The position numbers were made by a program, and so were the translations under genes. From Vibrio penaeicida (GTDB lineage Bacteria > Pseudomonadota > Gammaproteobacteria > Enterobacterales > Vibrionaceae): a stretch of 64,000 nt of DNA. Within the stretch, counting starts at the first letter, position 1. Each line of letters opens with the position of its first letter. The notes beneath the pieces were generated by a model, which saw nothing but the letters and a program-made list of their open reading frames with translations, did not search any database and was not told the origin of the DNA. Below are positions 43,826-52,135 of this stretch, piece by piece. The stretch covers positions 186,001-250,000 of the forward strand of contig NZ_JAUYVM010000009.1 in the NCBI RefSeq assembly GCF_030689305.1, written 5' to 3'.

Positions 43826-44740
43826 ATGAAAACATCGCAAACCTTGCTGAAAAGTGCACTTATTGGATTAAGTGTATTGTTTGCCAGTGTCGCAACAGCA
43901 AAGTCCATTACTGTTGAACATCAAATGGGGAAGACGACCCTAGAGTCTAAACCTAAAAATGTTGTGGTTTTAGGTCAAGATAGCCTCGATGTTCTTGATG
44001 CAATTGGTATTGAACCAGTAGGGGTTGTGAAGGGGCACTTGCCAACTTATCTGAGCAAGTATAAGGACGATAAGTATAAAGCAGCAGGGTCATTGTTCGA
44101 GCCTAATTTTGAAGCTATTTACAGTATGAAGCCTGATCTGATTATTGTTAGTAACCGTAGTTCTGGCTCTATTGAGGAGCTTTCTAAAATTGCACCTACA
44201 ATCCTTTTCTTAGCAGATTCAAAAGATTACTGGGGTTCAACAAAGAAAGCTTGGCGCATGCTAGGCGAAGTTTTTGAAAAACAAGACGTCGTAGAAGCGC
44301 TTATCCAAGATAAGCAAAGACAAATCGAAGGACTTCAAGAGTTATCAAAGAATTCAGGTGCTAAAGCGTTAGCTATCATTACTGGTGGCGGCAAAATTGG
44401 TGCATTTGGCTTAGAGTCTCGCTATGGTTACATTCATACGTTATTCGGCTTCCAGCAAGCGGTTAAAGACATCAAAGCTAAGTCACACGGCGACAACATT
44501 AGCTATGAGTTTATTGCCAAGGCAAATCCAGATGTACTTATTGTTTTAGATCGTGATGAAGCAATCGGTGCATCAAAAGGTGAAGCGAGAAAGCAACTTG
44601 ATAACGCTCTTATTAAGAAAACCAACGCGTTCAAAAACAACAACATTACGTATGTTAGTGCACCTGTTTGGTACATTTCGGCGAGTGGTGTGACTGCGAC
44701 TCAAATCATGATCGATGATATGAAGAAAGCACACAATTAA
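43826..44740 (+). CDS. Periplasmic ferric-siderophore-binding protein (FatB/VctP-like)
   Basis: This is a type III periplasmic binding protein of 304 residues with a signal peptide (to about VATAKS) and the family features KPKNVVVLGQDSLDVLDAIGIEPVGV, FEPNFEAIYSMKPDLIIVS and GGGKIGAFG, and a C-terminal WYISASGVTATQIMIDDM. It carries the ferric siderophore from the TonB receptor to the permeases at 36101-37994. AAGGAAAG precedes the ATG. It lies 47 bp after the receptor gene, and a strong terminator follows. Confidence 0.92.
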   Translation: MKTSQTLLKSALIGLSVLFASVATAKSITVEHQMGKTTLESKPKNVVVLGQDSLDVLDAIGIEPVGVVKGHLPTYLSKYKDDKYKAAGSLFEPNFEAIYSMKPDLIIVSNRSSGSIEELSKIAPTILFLADSKDYWGSTKKAWRMLGEVFEKQDVVEALIQDKQRQIEGLQELSKNSGAKALAIITGGGKIGAFGLESRYGYIHTLFGFQQAVKDIKAKSHGDNISYEFIAKANPDVLIVLDRDEAIGASKGEARKQLDNALIKKTNAFKNNNITYVSAPVWYISASGVTATQIMIDDMKKAHN

Positions 44741-44786
44741 TCGTTATTAACTAGGTTCTTGCTATTAGTAAGGTGCAGAAAAGTAT

Positions 44787-44819
44787 AAAAAGACCGCAAA
44801 ATGCGGTCTTTTTTTTTGT
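44787..44819 (+). terminator. Rho-independent terminator after the siderophore operon
   Basis: AGACCGCA-AAA-TGCGGTCT is followed by an uninterrupted T run (44809-44817). Confidence 0.93.
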
Positions 44820-44896
44820 CCTTTGATTTTGCCCTATTTTTGAATTTAGGGATTTGGCTAGTATGAATTCAATAACCTCAAATTGAAGGTAAGTGA

Positions 44897-45457
44897 ATGA
44901 CCACTGAAAAAGAGAAGATGTTAGCGGGCGATTTGTATGAGCCTTGGGATGATGAAATTCACAGCGAGCGCATTGCTTGTCGACGTTGGCTGCAAAAATT
45001 AAATCAGAGTCTGCCAAATAGCAAAGAGTGGCAAGATGCCATTGCAGCTCTGCTACCCGAGGCGAAGGGTGAGGTTTATTTAGAACCTCCTTTTTACTGT
45101 GATTATGGAAGTAACATTGTGGTGGGGGAGAACTTTTACGCTAACTTTGGTTGTACTATTTTGGACGCCAATTCAGTTGAAATTGGTGACAACGTCATGT
45201 TTGCTCCAAGTGTACAAGTGTATACCGCGACACACCCTTTGGACGTGAAAACACGGATAACAAGGGGCTTAGAGTACGCGAAGCCAATTCGTATTGGTGA
45301 CAATGTATGGGTTGGGGGAGGCAGCATTATTTGCCCCGGCGTCACGATTGGAGATAACTCTGTAATTGGGGCTGGAAGTGTCGTAACAAAAGATATTCCT
45401 GGCAATGTTGTTGCTGCAGGTAACCCTTGTCGGGTTATTCGAAAAATCGAACAATAA
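44897..45457 (+). CDS. maa: Sugar O-acetyltransferase (maltose/galactoside acetyltransferase family)
   Basis: This is a left-handed beta-helix acetyltransferase of 186 residues. The N-terminal Mac domain (KEKMLAGDLYEPWDDEI) and hexapeptide repeats are clear (VVGENFYANFGCTILD, GDNVMFAPSVQVYTATHPLD with the catalytic His, then IRIGDNVWVGGGSIICPGVTIGDNSVIGAGSVV). It transfers acetyl from acetyl-CoA to a sugar hydroxyl. Maa, LacA and NodL have this plan; Maa is the closest by the N-terminal domain. It is a single gene, with TGAAGGTAAG before the ATG. Confidence 0.9.
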   Translation: MTTEKEKMLAGDLYEPWDDEIHSERIACRRWLQKLNQSLPNSKEWQDAIAALLPEAKGEVYLEPPFYCDYGSNIVVGENFYANFGCTILDANSVEIGDNVMFAPSVQVYTATHPLDVKTRITRGLEYAKPIRIGDNVWVGGGSIICPGVTIGDNSVIGAGSVVTKDIPGNVVAAGNPCRVIRKIEQ

Positions 45458-45500
45458 CTGTTTATGTCTTTAGCTGAATAGGAATGCGGAACTGTATAGG

Positions 45501-45549
45501 CTTTGTATTCTTTGTATTCTTTGTATCTTGGAAACAGAAACAGAAACAG
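45501..45549. repeat. Two adjoining microsatellites (9-bp and 6-bp)
   Basis: CTTTGTATT occurs three times in tandem (45501-45527, last base changed), then after TTG come three copies of GAAACA (45531-45548). They lie between the acetyltransferase stop and its terminator, a place where slippage would have little coding cost. Confidence 0.85.
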
Positions 45550-45580
45550 AAAAGGGAGCGCTTGCTCCCTTTTGATTTTT
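45550..45580. terminator. Bidirectional rho-independent terminator
   Basis: AAAAGGGAGC-GCTT-GCTCCCTTTT, followed on plus by GATTTTTC, lies between the convergent acetyltransferase and the unknown gene at 45620. Confidence 0.88.
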
Positions 45581-45619
45581 CATGGCAAATCTGAATGTAT
45601 ATGGTGGTGCAAACTTACG

Positions 45620-46165
45620 TTAGCCAAAGATTTTCGAGAGCCAAGAAGAAACCTTAGAAAATACCGAATGTTTCGCAACCACCGAATTGTGAGACTTACC
45701 GATGTAAAAGGCTTTCATCAACTCGGTACGGGTGTTTTCGATATTGGCGTTCTCTATCTTTGCAATCGCGTCACCGGTGTGAGTAGCGTGATCATTGGCT
45801 AGGCTGAAATCCATTTGTAGATAGCCTTGGGTCATTAACCATAATCGCGTACAGCAAAGTAGATCTTTCGGCAGTTCAGCGCTGAATTTGTCAGAATGCT
45901 CATTACCTAAGGTATTTTGAATAATGTCACCCATACTTTTTAGCGTATCGGCTTGTGCTTCCATATTGGCCATCAGTTCCATCTGAGCTTTTGTTAGCGT
46001 CCCAAGAGCCATTTCAAAAGGGCTTTTTTCTGGGTTATTTTGACAAGCTTGGTTGAATATTGCATCGCATGTTTTGATGATATTGCAGCTTCTGACTTGG
46101 TCTTCACTTGAAAGTGTCAATTCGTTCATGCCAGCAGACGCTAAAATCTTAGTGAGATTGGTCAT
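45620..46165 (-). CDS. Conserved hypothetical protein, coupled to yaeQ
   Basis: This is a 181-residue protein with no signal peptide and no domain that I recognise. The middle is helical and Met-rich (EMALGTLTKAQMELMANMEAQADTLKSMGDIIQ), with a C-terminal KVSSWLSKIFG that could be amphipathic. Four Cys are present (RSCNIIKTCDAIFNQAC, then LLCCTRLW). The start ATG shares a base with the yaeQ stop (TAATG), so the two are made together. It may be a cytoplasmic partner of YaeQ; this is inference from coupling only. Confidence 0.65.
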   Translation of the reverse strand: MTNLTKILASAGMNELTLSSEDQVRSCNIIKTCDAIFNQACQNNPEKSPFEMALGTLTKAQMELMANMEAQADTLKSMGDIIQNTLGNEHSDKFSAELPKDLLCCTRLWLMTQGYLQMDFSLANDHATHTGDAIAKIENANIENTRTELMKAFYIGKSHNSVVAKHSVFSKVSSWLSKIFG

Positions 46166-46704
46166 TAGGATGCGTCTTTTAGTGTTTCCCAAACAATCTC
46201 ACAATCACCGTTATCGGCGGTAACAAATACAGAGTTACCTGTAAGCATTACAGATAAGTCCATTGTACGAGTGACTAAAGAGGCGAGCTGTTCAATACCG
46301 TCCCAATCGAATCGGGTGACAGAAGCATCTAACATACCTATCTTGCCTTGGTTTTGATTCCACCAAACATTCGACTTGGTGTTAAAGCTGTATACGTGAA
46401 CTTTTTTTGCCAAGCGTGTGGATTTTTTGATTCGTTCCACATCAGGTTCGCCGACATCTATCCATAGTTGGATTTGGTCATCTAAGCTTTTCTGCCAGAT
46501 ATCTGGTTCCTCAATGCTTGAAAGACCTTTTGTAAATTCAAGTCCTTCTTGGGCATTCAAACAAAATGCGACGACTCTCGCCATCATACGCTGTTCATTT
46601 TCAGAAGGGTGTTGAGCAATCGTCAGGTTCAAAGAGTCGTAATAATCTCTGTTCATATCCGTTAGCGTGATACGAAATTTGTAAATGGTAGGTTTAAGAG
46701 CCAC
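46165..46704 (-). CDS. yaeQ: YaeQ family protein
   Basis: This 179-residue protein closely follows E. coli YaeQ along its whole length: MALKPTIYKFRITLTDMNRDYYDSLNL, HPSENEQRMMARVVAF, ERIKKSTRLAKKVHVYSFNTKS, VWWNQNQGK and RTMDLSVMLTGN. The family has a restriction-nuclease-like fold and was linked to suppression of rfaH haemolysin defects, but its biochemical role is not established. It is the first gene of a two-gene unit. No strong promoter feature is recognised; a one-arm copy of the CAAGTA element lies at 46741. Confidence 0.92.
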   Translation of the reverse strand: MALKPTIYKFRITLTDMNRDYYDSLNLTIAQHPSENEQRMMARVVAFCLNAQEGLEFTKGLSSIEEPDIWQKSLDDQIQLWIDVGEPDVERIKKSTRLAKKVHVYSFNTKSNVWWNQNQGKIGMLDASVTRFDWDGIEQLASLVTRTMDLSVMLTGNSVFVTADNGDCEIVWETLKDAS

Positions 46705-46740
46705 AGTTTTTGTCTTTGAGAGAGGGTATGAGGGTATTGT

Positions 46741-46753
46741 ATACCCAAGTAAC
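46741..46753. repeat. CAAGTA repeat, single arm
   Basis: ATACCCAAGTAAC matches one arm of the palindrome at 23258-23282 as read on its other strand. It is directly followed by AAAGGGGCAGTTTA (46756-46769), an exact copy of 33543-33556. It lies upstream of yaeQ. Confidence 0.5.
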
Positions 46754-46837
46754 CTAAAGGGGCAGTTTAGATCTCAATTAAATTCAGAATACGGCAAGAT
46801 ATTGATTTATTGGTACTAGGGCTTGTTTGTTAGTCAA

Positions 46838-47815
46838 TTACAAACCAGGTAAAAGAATGGTAAAGGTTGTGCCTTTATCTAGCTCGCTGGCCACCTCTAT
46901 AGAGCCCTTATGGTGCTTTATAATCTCATAGGTTATGGAAAGCCCTAGCCCTGTGCCTTTTCCGACCTCTTTTGTTGTAAAAAAGGGTTCAAATATGTGG
47001 ACTAAGTCGTCGTGTTGAATACCTTTACCCGTGTCTCTTACCGTTATTTTCACCCAATCTTTGTCTCCCATATCAATGGGCTCTGTTACTACTGTGAGTT
47101 CACCCTTATCAGGTGTAGCATGTTTAGCATTGATGAATAAATTGATGAACACTTGCTGTAATTGAGTGGCGGAGCCCATGACTTGAGGAACATAATCAAG
47201 GTTCTTTTTCAGTGTTAGTGAATGTTTAATTTCTCCGTTGACGACTTTCAGCGCTGTTTCAATGCTGTCGTTGATGTCGATGGGGGTGAGTTCGGTTGTC
47301 CCTTTGTGTGAAGCTTTCTTGAAATTGTGGGATATTTCTCGAATACGTTCCAACCCCTGTGTTGTTTCTGCCAACAGTTCGGTGATGTCTTCTGCTAAGT
47401 GATTAATGTCGATTTTCTCTCGATACGCAATATAAGCGCTAAAGTCATTAGCGTCTTCTTTGCTTTGCATAGCGAGTTGGTCGAGGCTGATCAAATCGCT
47501 TACGTACTCGTTCAAAAGCTTTATGTTCGATAGAGCAAAGCTTACAGGGTTATTGATTTCATGAGTGACACCTGCCGCAAGCTGGCCAATCGCCGCCATT
47601 TTTTCGGTGTGCACCATTTGATGCTGAAGTTTACTTACGTTGTCCAGCGTTTCTTCTAGCGATTTTAGGCTGTGATAGAGTTCCCTTGATTTCGTTTCAA
47701 GCAGAGCCTCTGCTTCTTTACGAATTTTCTTTTCTCGCAAATAAGCACGCTTGAAAAAATCAAGGTCAGAGCATTCATTTGAATCTTCTTTTTTCATAGG
47801 CACTTTCCGTGTCAT
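46838..47815 (-). CDS. Soluble sensor histidine kinase
   Basis: This is a 325-residue kinase with no membrane helix. An N-terminal coiled coil (about 15-65, Lys/Glu-rich) leads to HisKA with H85 (GQLAAGVTHEINNPVSF) and an HATPase domain (FINLFINAKHATPDKGEL, VRDTGKGIQHDDLVHIFEPFFTTK, GTGLGLSITYEIIKHHKG). Its ATG overlaps the stop of the regulator gene (ATGA). It is the last gene of the signalling cluster, and likely phosphorylates the receiver at 47812-49110. Confidence 0.92.
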   Translation of the reverse strand: MTRKVPMKKEDSNECSDLDFFKRAYLREKKIRKEAEALLETKSRELYHSLKSLEETLDNVSKLQHQMVHTEKMAAIGQLAAGVTHEINNPVSFALSNIKLLNEYVSDLISLDQLAMQSKEDANDFSAYIAYREKIDINHLAEDITELLAETTQGLERIREISHNFKKASHKGTTELTPIDINDSIETALKVVNGEIKHSLTLKKNLDYVPQVMGSATQLQQVFINLFINAKHATPDKGELTVVTEPIDMGDKDWVKITVRDTGKGIQHDDLVHIFEPFFTTKEVGKGTGLGLSITYEIIKHHKGSIEVASELDKGTTFTILLPGL

Positions 47816-49110
47816 ATGAAGTACGCAAGTGTTGTATTGTTGTGGCGTTCATAGTCAATCAAACGTCTAAGCATTGCTTCATTGATTTCGCTACCGCTCG
47901 TTAACATTGCTGAGCCATTGGAAAGCATAACGTCTCGTTTCAACACATCCCCTACGTTAAGCTCATTAACGCCAACGCAGTATTCGATTTCATGCACGCC
48001 ATCTTGCGGTCGTTCTTGGAGGACTTGTACAAACGTTTTCACTACTTCTTTATCGTATATTGTTCCTGAGTTTGACTGGAGGTAGTTTTGAGCAGCAAAC
48101 GGGGATTTATGGATCTTGTTATTTTCTCCTGCAACCATATAGTCATAGTCTTTTACAACTCGAAGGATACGTGAGGCGATAGGAATATCTTTTCCTTTGA
48201 TATGACCAGGGTAGCCTGTGCCATCAAAGTTCTCATCTTGGTGTCTAACCAAAGAAGCAATGCTTTGGAACCGTGGTAGTTGTGAAATAAGCTCTGCCCC
48301 AAGATCTGGGTTACTTGAAGGCGCAATATGACTTTGCTGGTAGTTCTGACCCAAATGAACATCTTGGTCGGTCCCTATAATTCCAAGCTTGTGCATGATT
48401 CCGCACATATACGTTTGTTTCACATAGGCTTCATCCAGCCCATATAAGATTGCAACTTGTTTGGATTGATAAGCAACTCTCTCAATATCTTGTGCGTTGC
48501 ATCCTGTTCTAAATGAAATAAGCCCAGTGATTAACGAGAGCACATCTCTAAAAAGCCCAGATCGGCTTTTCAATGTGTTTTTTAACTTCACGTTGGATTC
48601 ACGTAATGCTTCTGTCCGCAAGGCAACTTTTTCTTCCAACGCAACATTGACTTGTGCCAGCTGATCATTTTTGGATTCTAACTCTTTCCTTAAGCGATTT
48701 TTTTCCTCTTTAACTCGAAAAAACTCCAAAGATTGTTGCAATGTGAAGCGTAAATTGTCGTTATCCCAAGGTTTGCTCAGGTAGGTGCTCACACCACCAT
48801 CATTAATTGCTCGAACGGTATCTTCTACGTCACTGTAGCCCGTCAGCAGTATACGAACTGCTTCTGGTTGAATGTCTTTTGCGTAACCAAAAAAAGTGGC
48901 ACCATCCATATCTGGCATTTTCATGTCCGAAACAATGATGGCGACCTCTTGTGCTTCAAGATAAGAAAGCGCTTCGCTGGGCTCTGTAAATGGGTGGATT
49001 TCAAAGTCACGTCTAAGTACGCGTGTTAGCGCTTTAAGTATATCTGCCTCGTCATCGAGCAGAACCAATTTGGGTTTGCTAATTGTGTTAAGTGCATTTA
49101 AGTCGTCCAT
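47812..49110 (-). CDS. Response regulator with degenerate HD-GYP domain
   Basis: This is a 432-residue protein. The receiver at 13-130 has D62 in IVSDMKMPDMDG and LSKPWDNDNL; a coiled coil follows at about 130-185. The HD-GYP-like domain from about 190-340 keeps GYP (G299-Y300-P301 in FDGTGYPGHIKGKDIP) but has lost metal ligands: the HD pair is H239-K240 (MHKLGIIG instead of HDIGKIG), the HHE triad is changed (RHQDENFDG) and the late D motif reads VKDYDYM. Cyclic-di-GMP hydrolysis is therefore unlikely. A C-terminal region of about 80 residues follows. It is probably a phosphorylation-controlled binding protein or scaffold. Confidence 0.88.
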   Translation of the reverse strand: MDDLNALNTISKPKLVLLDDEADILKALTRVLRRDFEIHPFTEPSEALSYLEAQEVAIIVSDMKMPDMDGATFFGYAKDIQPEAVRILLTGYSDVEDTVRAINDGGVSTYLSKPWDNDNLRFTLQQSLEFFRVKEEKNRLRKELESKNDQLAQVNVALEEKVALRTEALRESNVKLKNTLKSRSGLFRDVLSLITGLISFRTGCNAQDIERVAYQSKQVAILYGLDEAYVKQTYMCGIMHKLGIIGTDQDVHLGQNYQQSHIAPSSNPDLGAELISQLPRFQSIASLVRHQDENFDGTGYPGHIKGKDIPIASRILRVVKDYDYMVAGENNKIHKSPFAAQNYLQSNSGTIYDKEVVKTFVQVLQERPQDGVHEIEYCVGVNELNVGDVLKRDVMLSNGSAMLTSGSEINEAMLRRLIDYERHNNTTLAYFI

Positions 49111-49271
49111 GGCACCTCCAATTTCAGTTCCAGATACTCTTATTCAATATGTATGCCAATTAACTGTGCTATTTAAATAACTAATTTATTTCAGCAAGTT
49201 AGATTTTAATTGGTGATTCCTGCTTTGTTATTCGGCTGTAAACAATCTAATTTTCAAGGTTAATCATGTAT
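49111..49271. other. Gap between two signalling genes
   Basis: This AT-rich stretch of 161 bp separates the membrane kinase gene (ends 49272) from the regulator gene (starts 49110). It contains no clear terminator. It may hold a separate promoter for the regulator and soluble kinase. Confidence 0.4.
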
Positions 49272-50945
49272 CTATGGGAAATTTTTCATATTGGTTCTCG
49301 TATTGCCTGTCTCTTTGAGATCGCTCGCTAAAGCTTCAGAAGGCAGGCGAATCTTAATTTGGGAGCCTTGATGCAGTTGGCTGGTAACATCTATCGTACC
49401 GCTATGCTGCTCAACTATGTTGTGGGTTAACGTTAGCCCTAGCCCTGTACCATCTCCAACTTTTCGCGTTGAATAAAATGGGTCAAAAACCTGAGATACC
49501 TGATTTGAAGCAATACCCACTCCAACATCGGATATCGTTATGTTCACAAAATTGTCTTCGTTATGAGTGATCACTTCGACACAACCTTTTGAACGCCCTA
49601 GCATAGATTGAAGAGCATTTTTCAGAACGGCGTTAAATGCTTGCTTGAGTTCGGCTGGATTACAAAAGACCAACGCATTACTGTCGAGTTTCGTTTCTAT
49701 GGTTGTTTCGCAGGGGTACTCGTATTTAACTTGTTCAACACACTGCTTAAGGATTTCATCTACGTTGTTCTCAGACTGCGGCGAATCCTTTTGGTAGACA
49801 GAGTAGCTTTTTAACCCTTGTACAATATCTCGAACTCGATGCGTATTGGCTAAGGCGTCTTGTAGCGTATCTCCAAAATCATGCTCTATAAAACTCATAT
49901 CATTCTTTTCTACCCAAGCGCTTAGGGATGCAATGAGTTGATTCCTACGTTCGTTGTCTTTTTCATTAATAATGGTGAACTGGAGAGTTGCGAGGTTTTT
50001 ATAGCAGTCCAAATACTCTAAAGCGGTTTGAATATTGCTGTCGACCGTACCTATAGGGTTATTGATTTCGTGAGCAAAGCCTGAGGCCATGGTACCGATA
50101 GACGCCATCTTCTCGCTTTGTATTAGTTTTCCCTGCATCTCTTTTAGCTGTCGATTGGTTTCAACCAAATGTTCGTTGTTTGCCTTTAATTCAGCGGTTC
50201 GGCTTTTTACGGTTGCTTCAAGCGAGCTGTTAAGCGCCTCTAACTGCTGTTGATAGCTTTGACTGGTCTGTTCCGATTTAACTAATTTGCTCACCATGGT
50301 GTTGAAAGCTTGAGCTAGGTGTGAAATCTCATCGTTGCCTGTATCGTTAACCGTAATGTTTCGTTCACCACGCGCTAATCTCTCGGCTGCTTTTTCTAAA
50401 TAGGTGAGTCGTTTAGTTAGAAAAGCCCCTAAAACGTATGAGAAAAGTGCAACAAGTGCCATTTCACCCATTACGATAAAGAAGCTCCATTTCTTTGCCT
50501 CTTCTATTTTTTTGTTTAGCGATGACATATCCAAACCAATTTGGACATCGCCATAAACAATTCCAGCTTCTTTTATCGGGTGAGCGACATCAAAAATACC
50601 GTCGGTAACTAGCTCGGCACTCATTTCTGGTCTTGAATAATGATTTATCAGTTTTTCGTCACCCAGTGCGGCAAGTGGCTTACCATCTTTGCCTAATACT
50701 CTTACGTAGAGTAAGTCGGGGTTGGTCATTAGTTCCTGTGTGAAGGACTCAAGCGAGGCTAAATCCCAACTCAGAACCGCATCTTTAACCGTACTTGCGA
50801 ATAAACTTACTGTTGTCTCAGCGCGCTTAGTCAAACTTTCATGGTTGGTTGTCTTAAGGTATCCGAGTGTTAAGGTTACAAGCAGTGCAAGAAGCACTGC
50901 TTCAATTAACGCGACACCGAAAATAGTCTTAAGACGAAGAGACAT
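49272..50945 (-). CDS. Membrane sensor histidine kinase with HAMP domain
   Basis: This is a 557-residue kinase: helix at about 8-28, periplasmic domain (about 30-150), second helix near 152-172, HAMP (LEKAAERLARGERNI), a long coiled coil (about 225-285), HisKA with H292 (GFAHEINNPIGTV) and an HATPase domain (VFDPFYSTRKVGDGTGLGL). Its start lies 5 bp after the stop of the PhnD-like binding-protein gene, so the binding protein is probably its ligand sensor. It probably signals to the receiver at 47812-49110. Confidence 0.92.
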   Translation of the reverse strand: MSLRLKTIFGVALIEAVLLALLVTLTLGYLKTTNHESLTKRAETTVSLFASTVKDAVLSWDLASLESFTQELMTNPDLLYVRVLGKDGKPLAALGDEKLINHYSRPEMSAELVTDGIFDVAHPIKEAGIVYGDVQIGLDMSSLNKKIEEAKKWSFFIVMGEMALVALFSYVLGAFLTKRLTYLEKAAERLARGERNITVNDTGNDEISHLAQAFNTMVSKLVKSEQTSQSYQQQLEALNSSLEATVKSRTAELKANNEHLVETNRQLKEMQGKLIQSEKMASIGTMASGFAHEINNPIGTVDSNIQTALEYLDCYKNLATLQFTIINEKDNERRNQLIASLSAWVEKNDMSFIEHDFGDTLQDALANTHRVRDIVQGLKSYSVYQKDSPQSENNVDEILKQCVEQVKYEYPCETTIETKLDSNALVFCNPAELKQAFNAVLKNALQSMLGRSKGCVEVITHNEDNFVNITISDVGVGIASNQVSQVFDPFYSTRKVGDGTGLGLTLTHNIVEQHSGTIDVTSQLHQGSQIKIRLPSEALASDLKETGNTRTNMKNFP

Positions 50946-50950
50946 AATGA

Positions 50951-51772
50951 TTACTGCTCCAGTAGATGCGAAAGTAATGTGATTTCGAGCGATCTAACGT
51001 CATCCCAATCCTTGTCGCCAGCCTGTGTAATTCCCTTAAAATTAATGGATTTAAGTAAGGATTGACCTAGCGGATCGTTTGTCATTTCTATCATGGCTTT
51101 GGAGATGCTTTCCAATATATCAGCATCTAAATTTGGCGATGCCGCAAAAGCGTGGGGGGTGTATCCGGGGGTATCCCAAAGAACTTTTAGTGAGTCTCTT
51201 ACTTCTGGAGAGGTATTATTGAATGTTCTATATACGCCTCCTCCAGCGGGGAATATGCCTTTCGACACAGCTAAATAAACCGAATCATGAGATGAAACGT
51301 AGTTGGGGGTAAATGCAATGCCATCTAGATTCATTTTCGCACGTGGTAACACACTAGCAGCGAAAGCGGCAGGGGATGGAAAAGCCAATTGTTGTTCATT
51401 TAACTCTGCGAGGTTTTTAATCTCACTGTCTTTCCTAACAACAACAATCCCTTTAATGGATTTATTGACTTGTTTAGCAAACGCTTCATACCCAGGCTTT
51501 TGGCTGAAAACCGTATAGTGGTAAGGGTTCATGTAGGCGATATCATACTCGCCACTCAAGAGTCTTTTCTCGAACGTTGGAATGTCTTTTGCCGTAGAAA
51601 ATGAGATGTTATGACCGGTTTTATCACTCAGGTAGAGAAAAATAGGTCCCCACTTCGCTGCTAATTTTTTTGCGGATTGTTGCGGGACGATTCCAAATGA
51701 GATCTCCGCTGCGTAGCCATGTAATGGAAAAACCAAAAGTACCGAAAGTAATCGCCAAAGAGTTTTATTCAT
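50951..51772 (-). CDS. PhnD-like periplasmic binding protein (probable sensory subunit)
   Basis: This is a type II periplasmic protein of 273 residues. It has a signal peptide (to about GYAAEIS) and the phosphonate-binding-like features FGIVPQQSAKKLAAKWGPIFLYLSDKTG, FEKRLLSGEYDIAYMNPYHY and VVRKDSEIKNLAELN. ATG 51772 follows AGGAAAAATA; a longer frame to 51853 is less likely. There are no permease or ATPase genes nearby; instead a kinase follows at once. So it is more probably a ligand-sensing partner than a transport protein. The ligand is unknown. Confidence 0.85.
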   Translation of the reverse strand: MNKTLWRLLSVLLVFPLHGYAAEISFGIVPQQSAKKLAAKWGPIFLYLSDKTGHNISFSTAKDIPTFEKRLLSGEYDIAYMNPYHYTVFSQKPGYEAFAKQVNKSIKGIVVVRKDSEIKNLAELNEQQLAFPSPAAFAASVLPRAKMNLDGIAFTPNYVSSHDSVYLAVSKGIFPAGGGVYRTFNNTSPEVRDSLKVLWDTPGYTPHAFAASPNLDADILESISKAMIEMTNDPLGQSLLKSINFKGITQAGDKDWDDVRSLEITLLSHLLEQ

Positions 51773-52135
51773 TATTTTTCCTATTGATATTCCTAACCCA
51801 CTAATAACTAAAGAATAGGACATAACCCAGATATTGGAAATTTGAATCGCCACCCTGATTGAAAAATAATCAATTTGTGAGCTTTATTCGTAAAAAAATA
51901 GCCGCTAGAAGCATCGTATAACGTTCATAGTGGAATCTGTTGATATACAACTAAATTGTGAAAATAAATACTCATATGTTTCTTTGATGGAACGCTAGAA
52001 TCCATGATACTGAGTCCACGCACAAAGAATGATTCCTTTTAACAGAGGATGAGCTTAGGTGCTGGATTGGATATGCGGCCTGGAAACGGCAACAGACTTA
52101 AGTAATTGGAACGGTATTTATCAAAAGGAAGTGTA
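51773..52135. other. Intergenic region between divergent genes
   Basis: These 363 bp separate the PhnD-like gene from the MFS gene. Both promoters must lie here. I see AT-rich tracts (for example near 51870-51900 and 51955-51985) but no coding frame, terminator or operator I can name. Confidence 0.5.
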
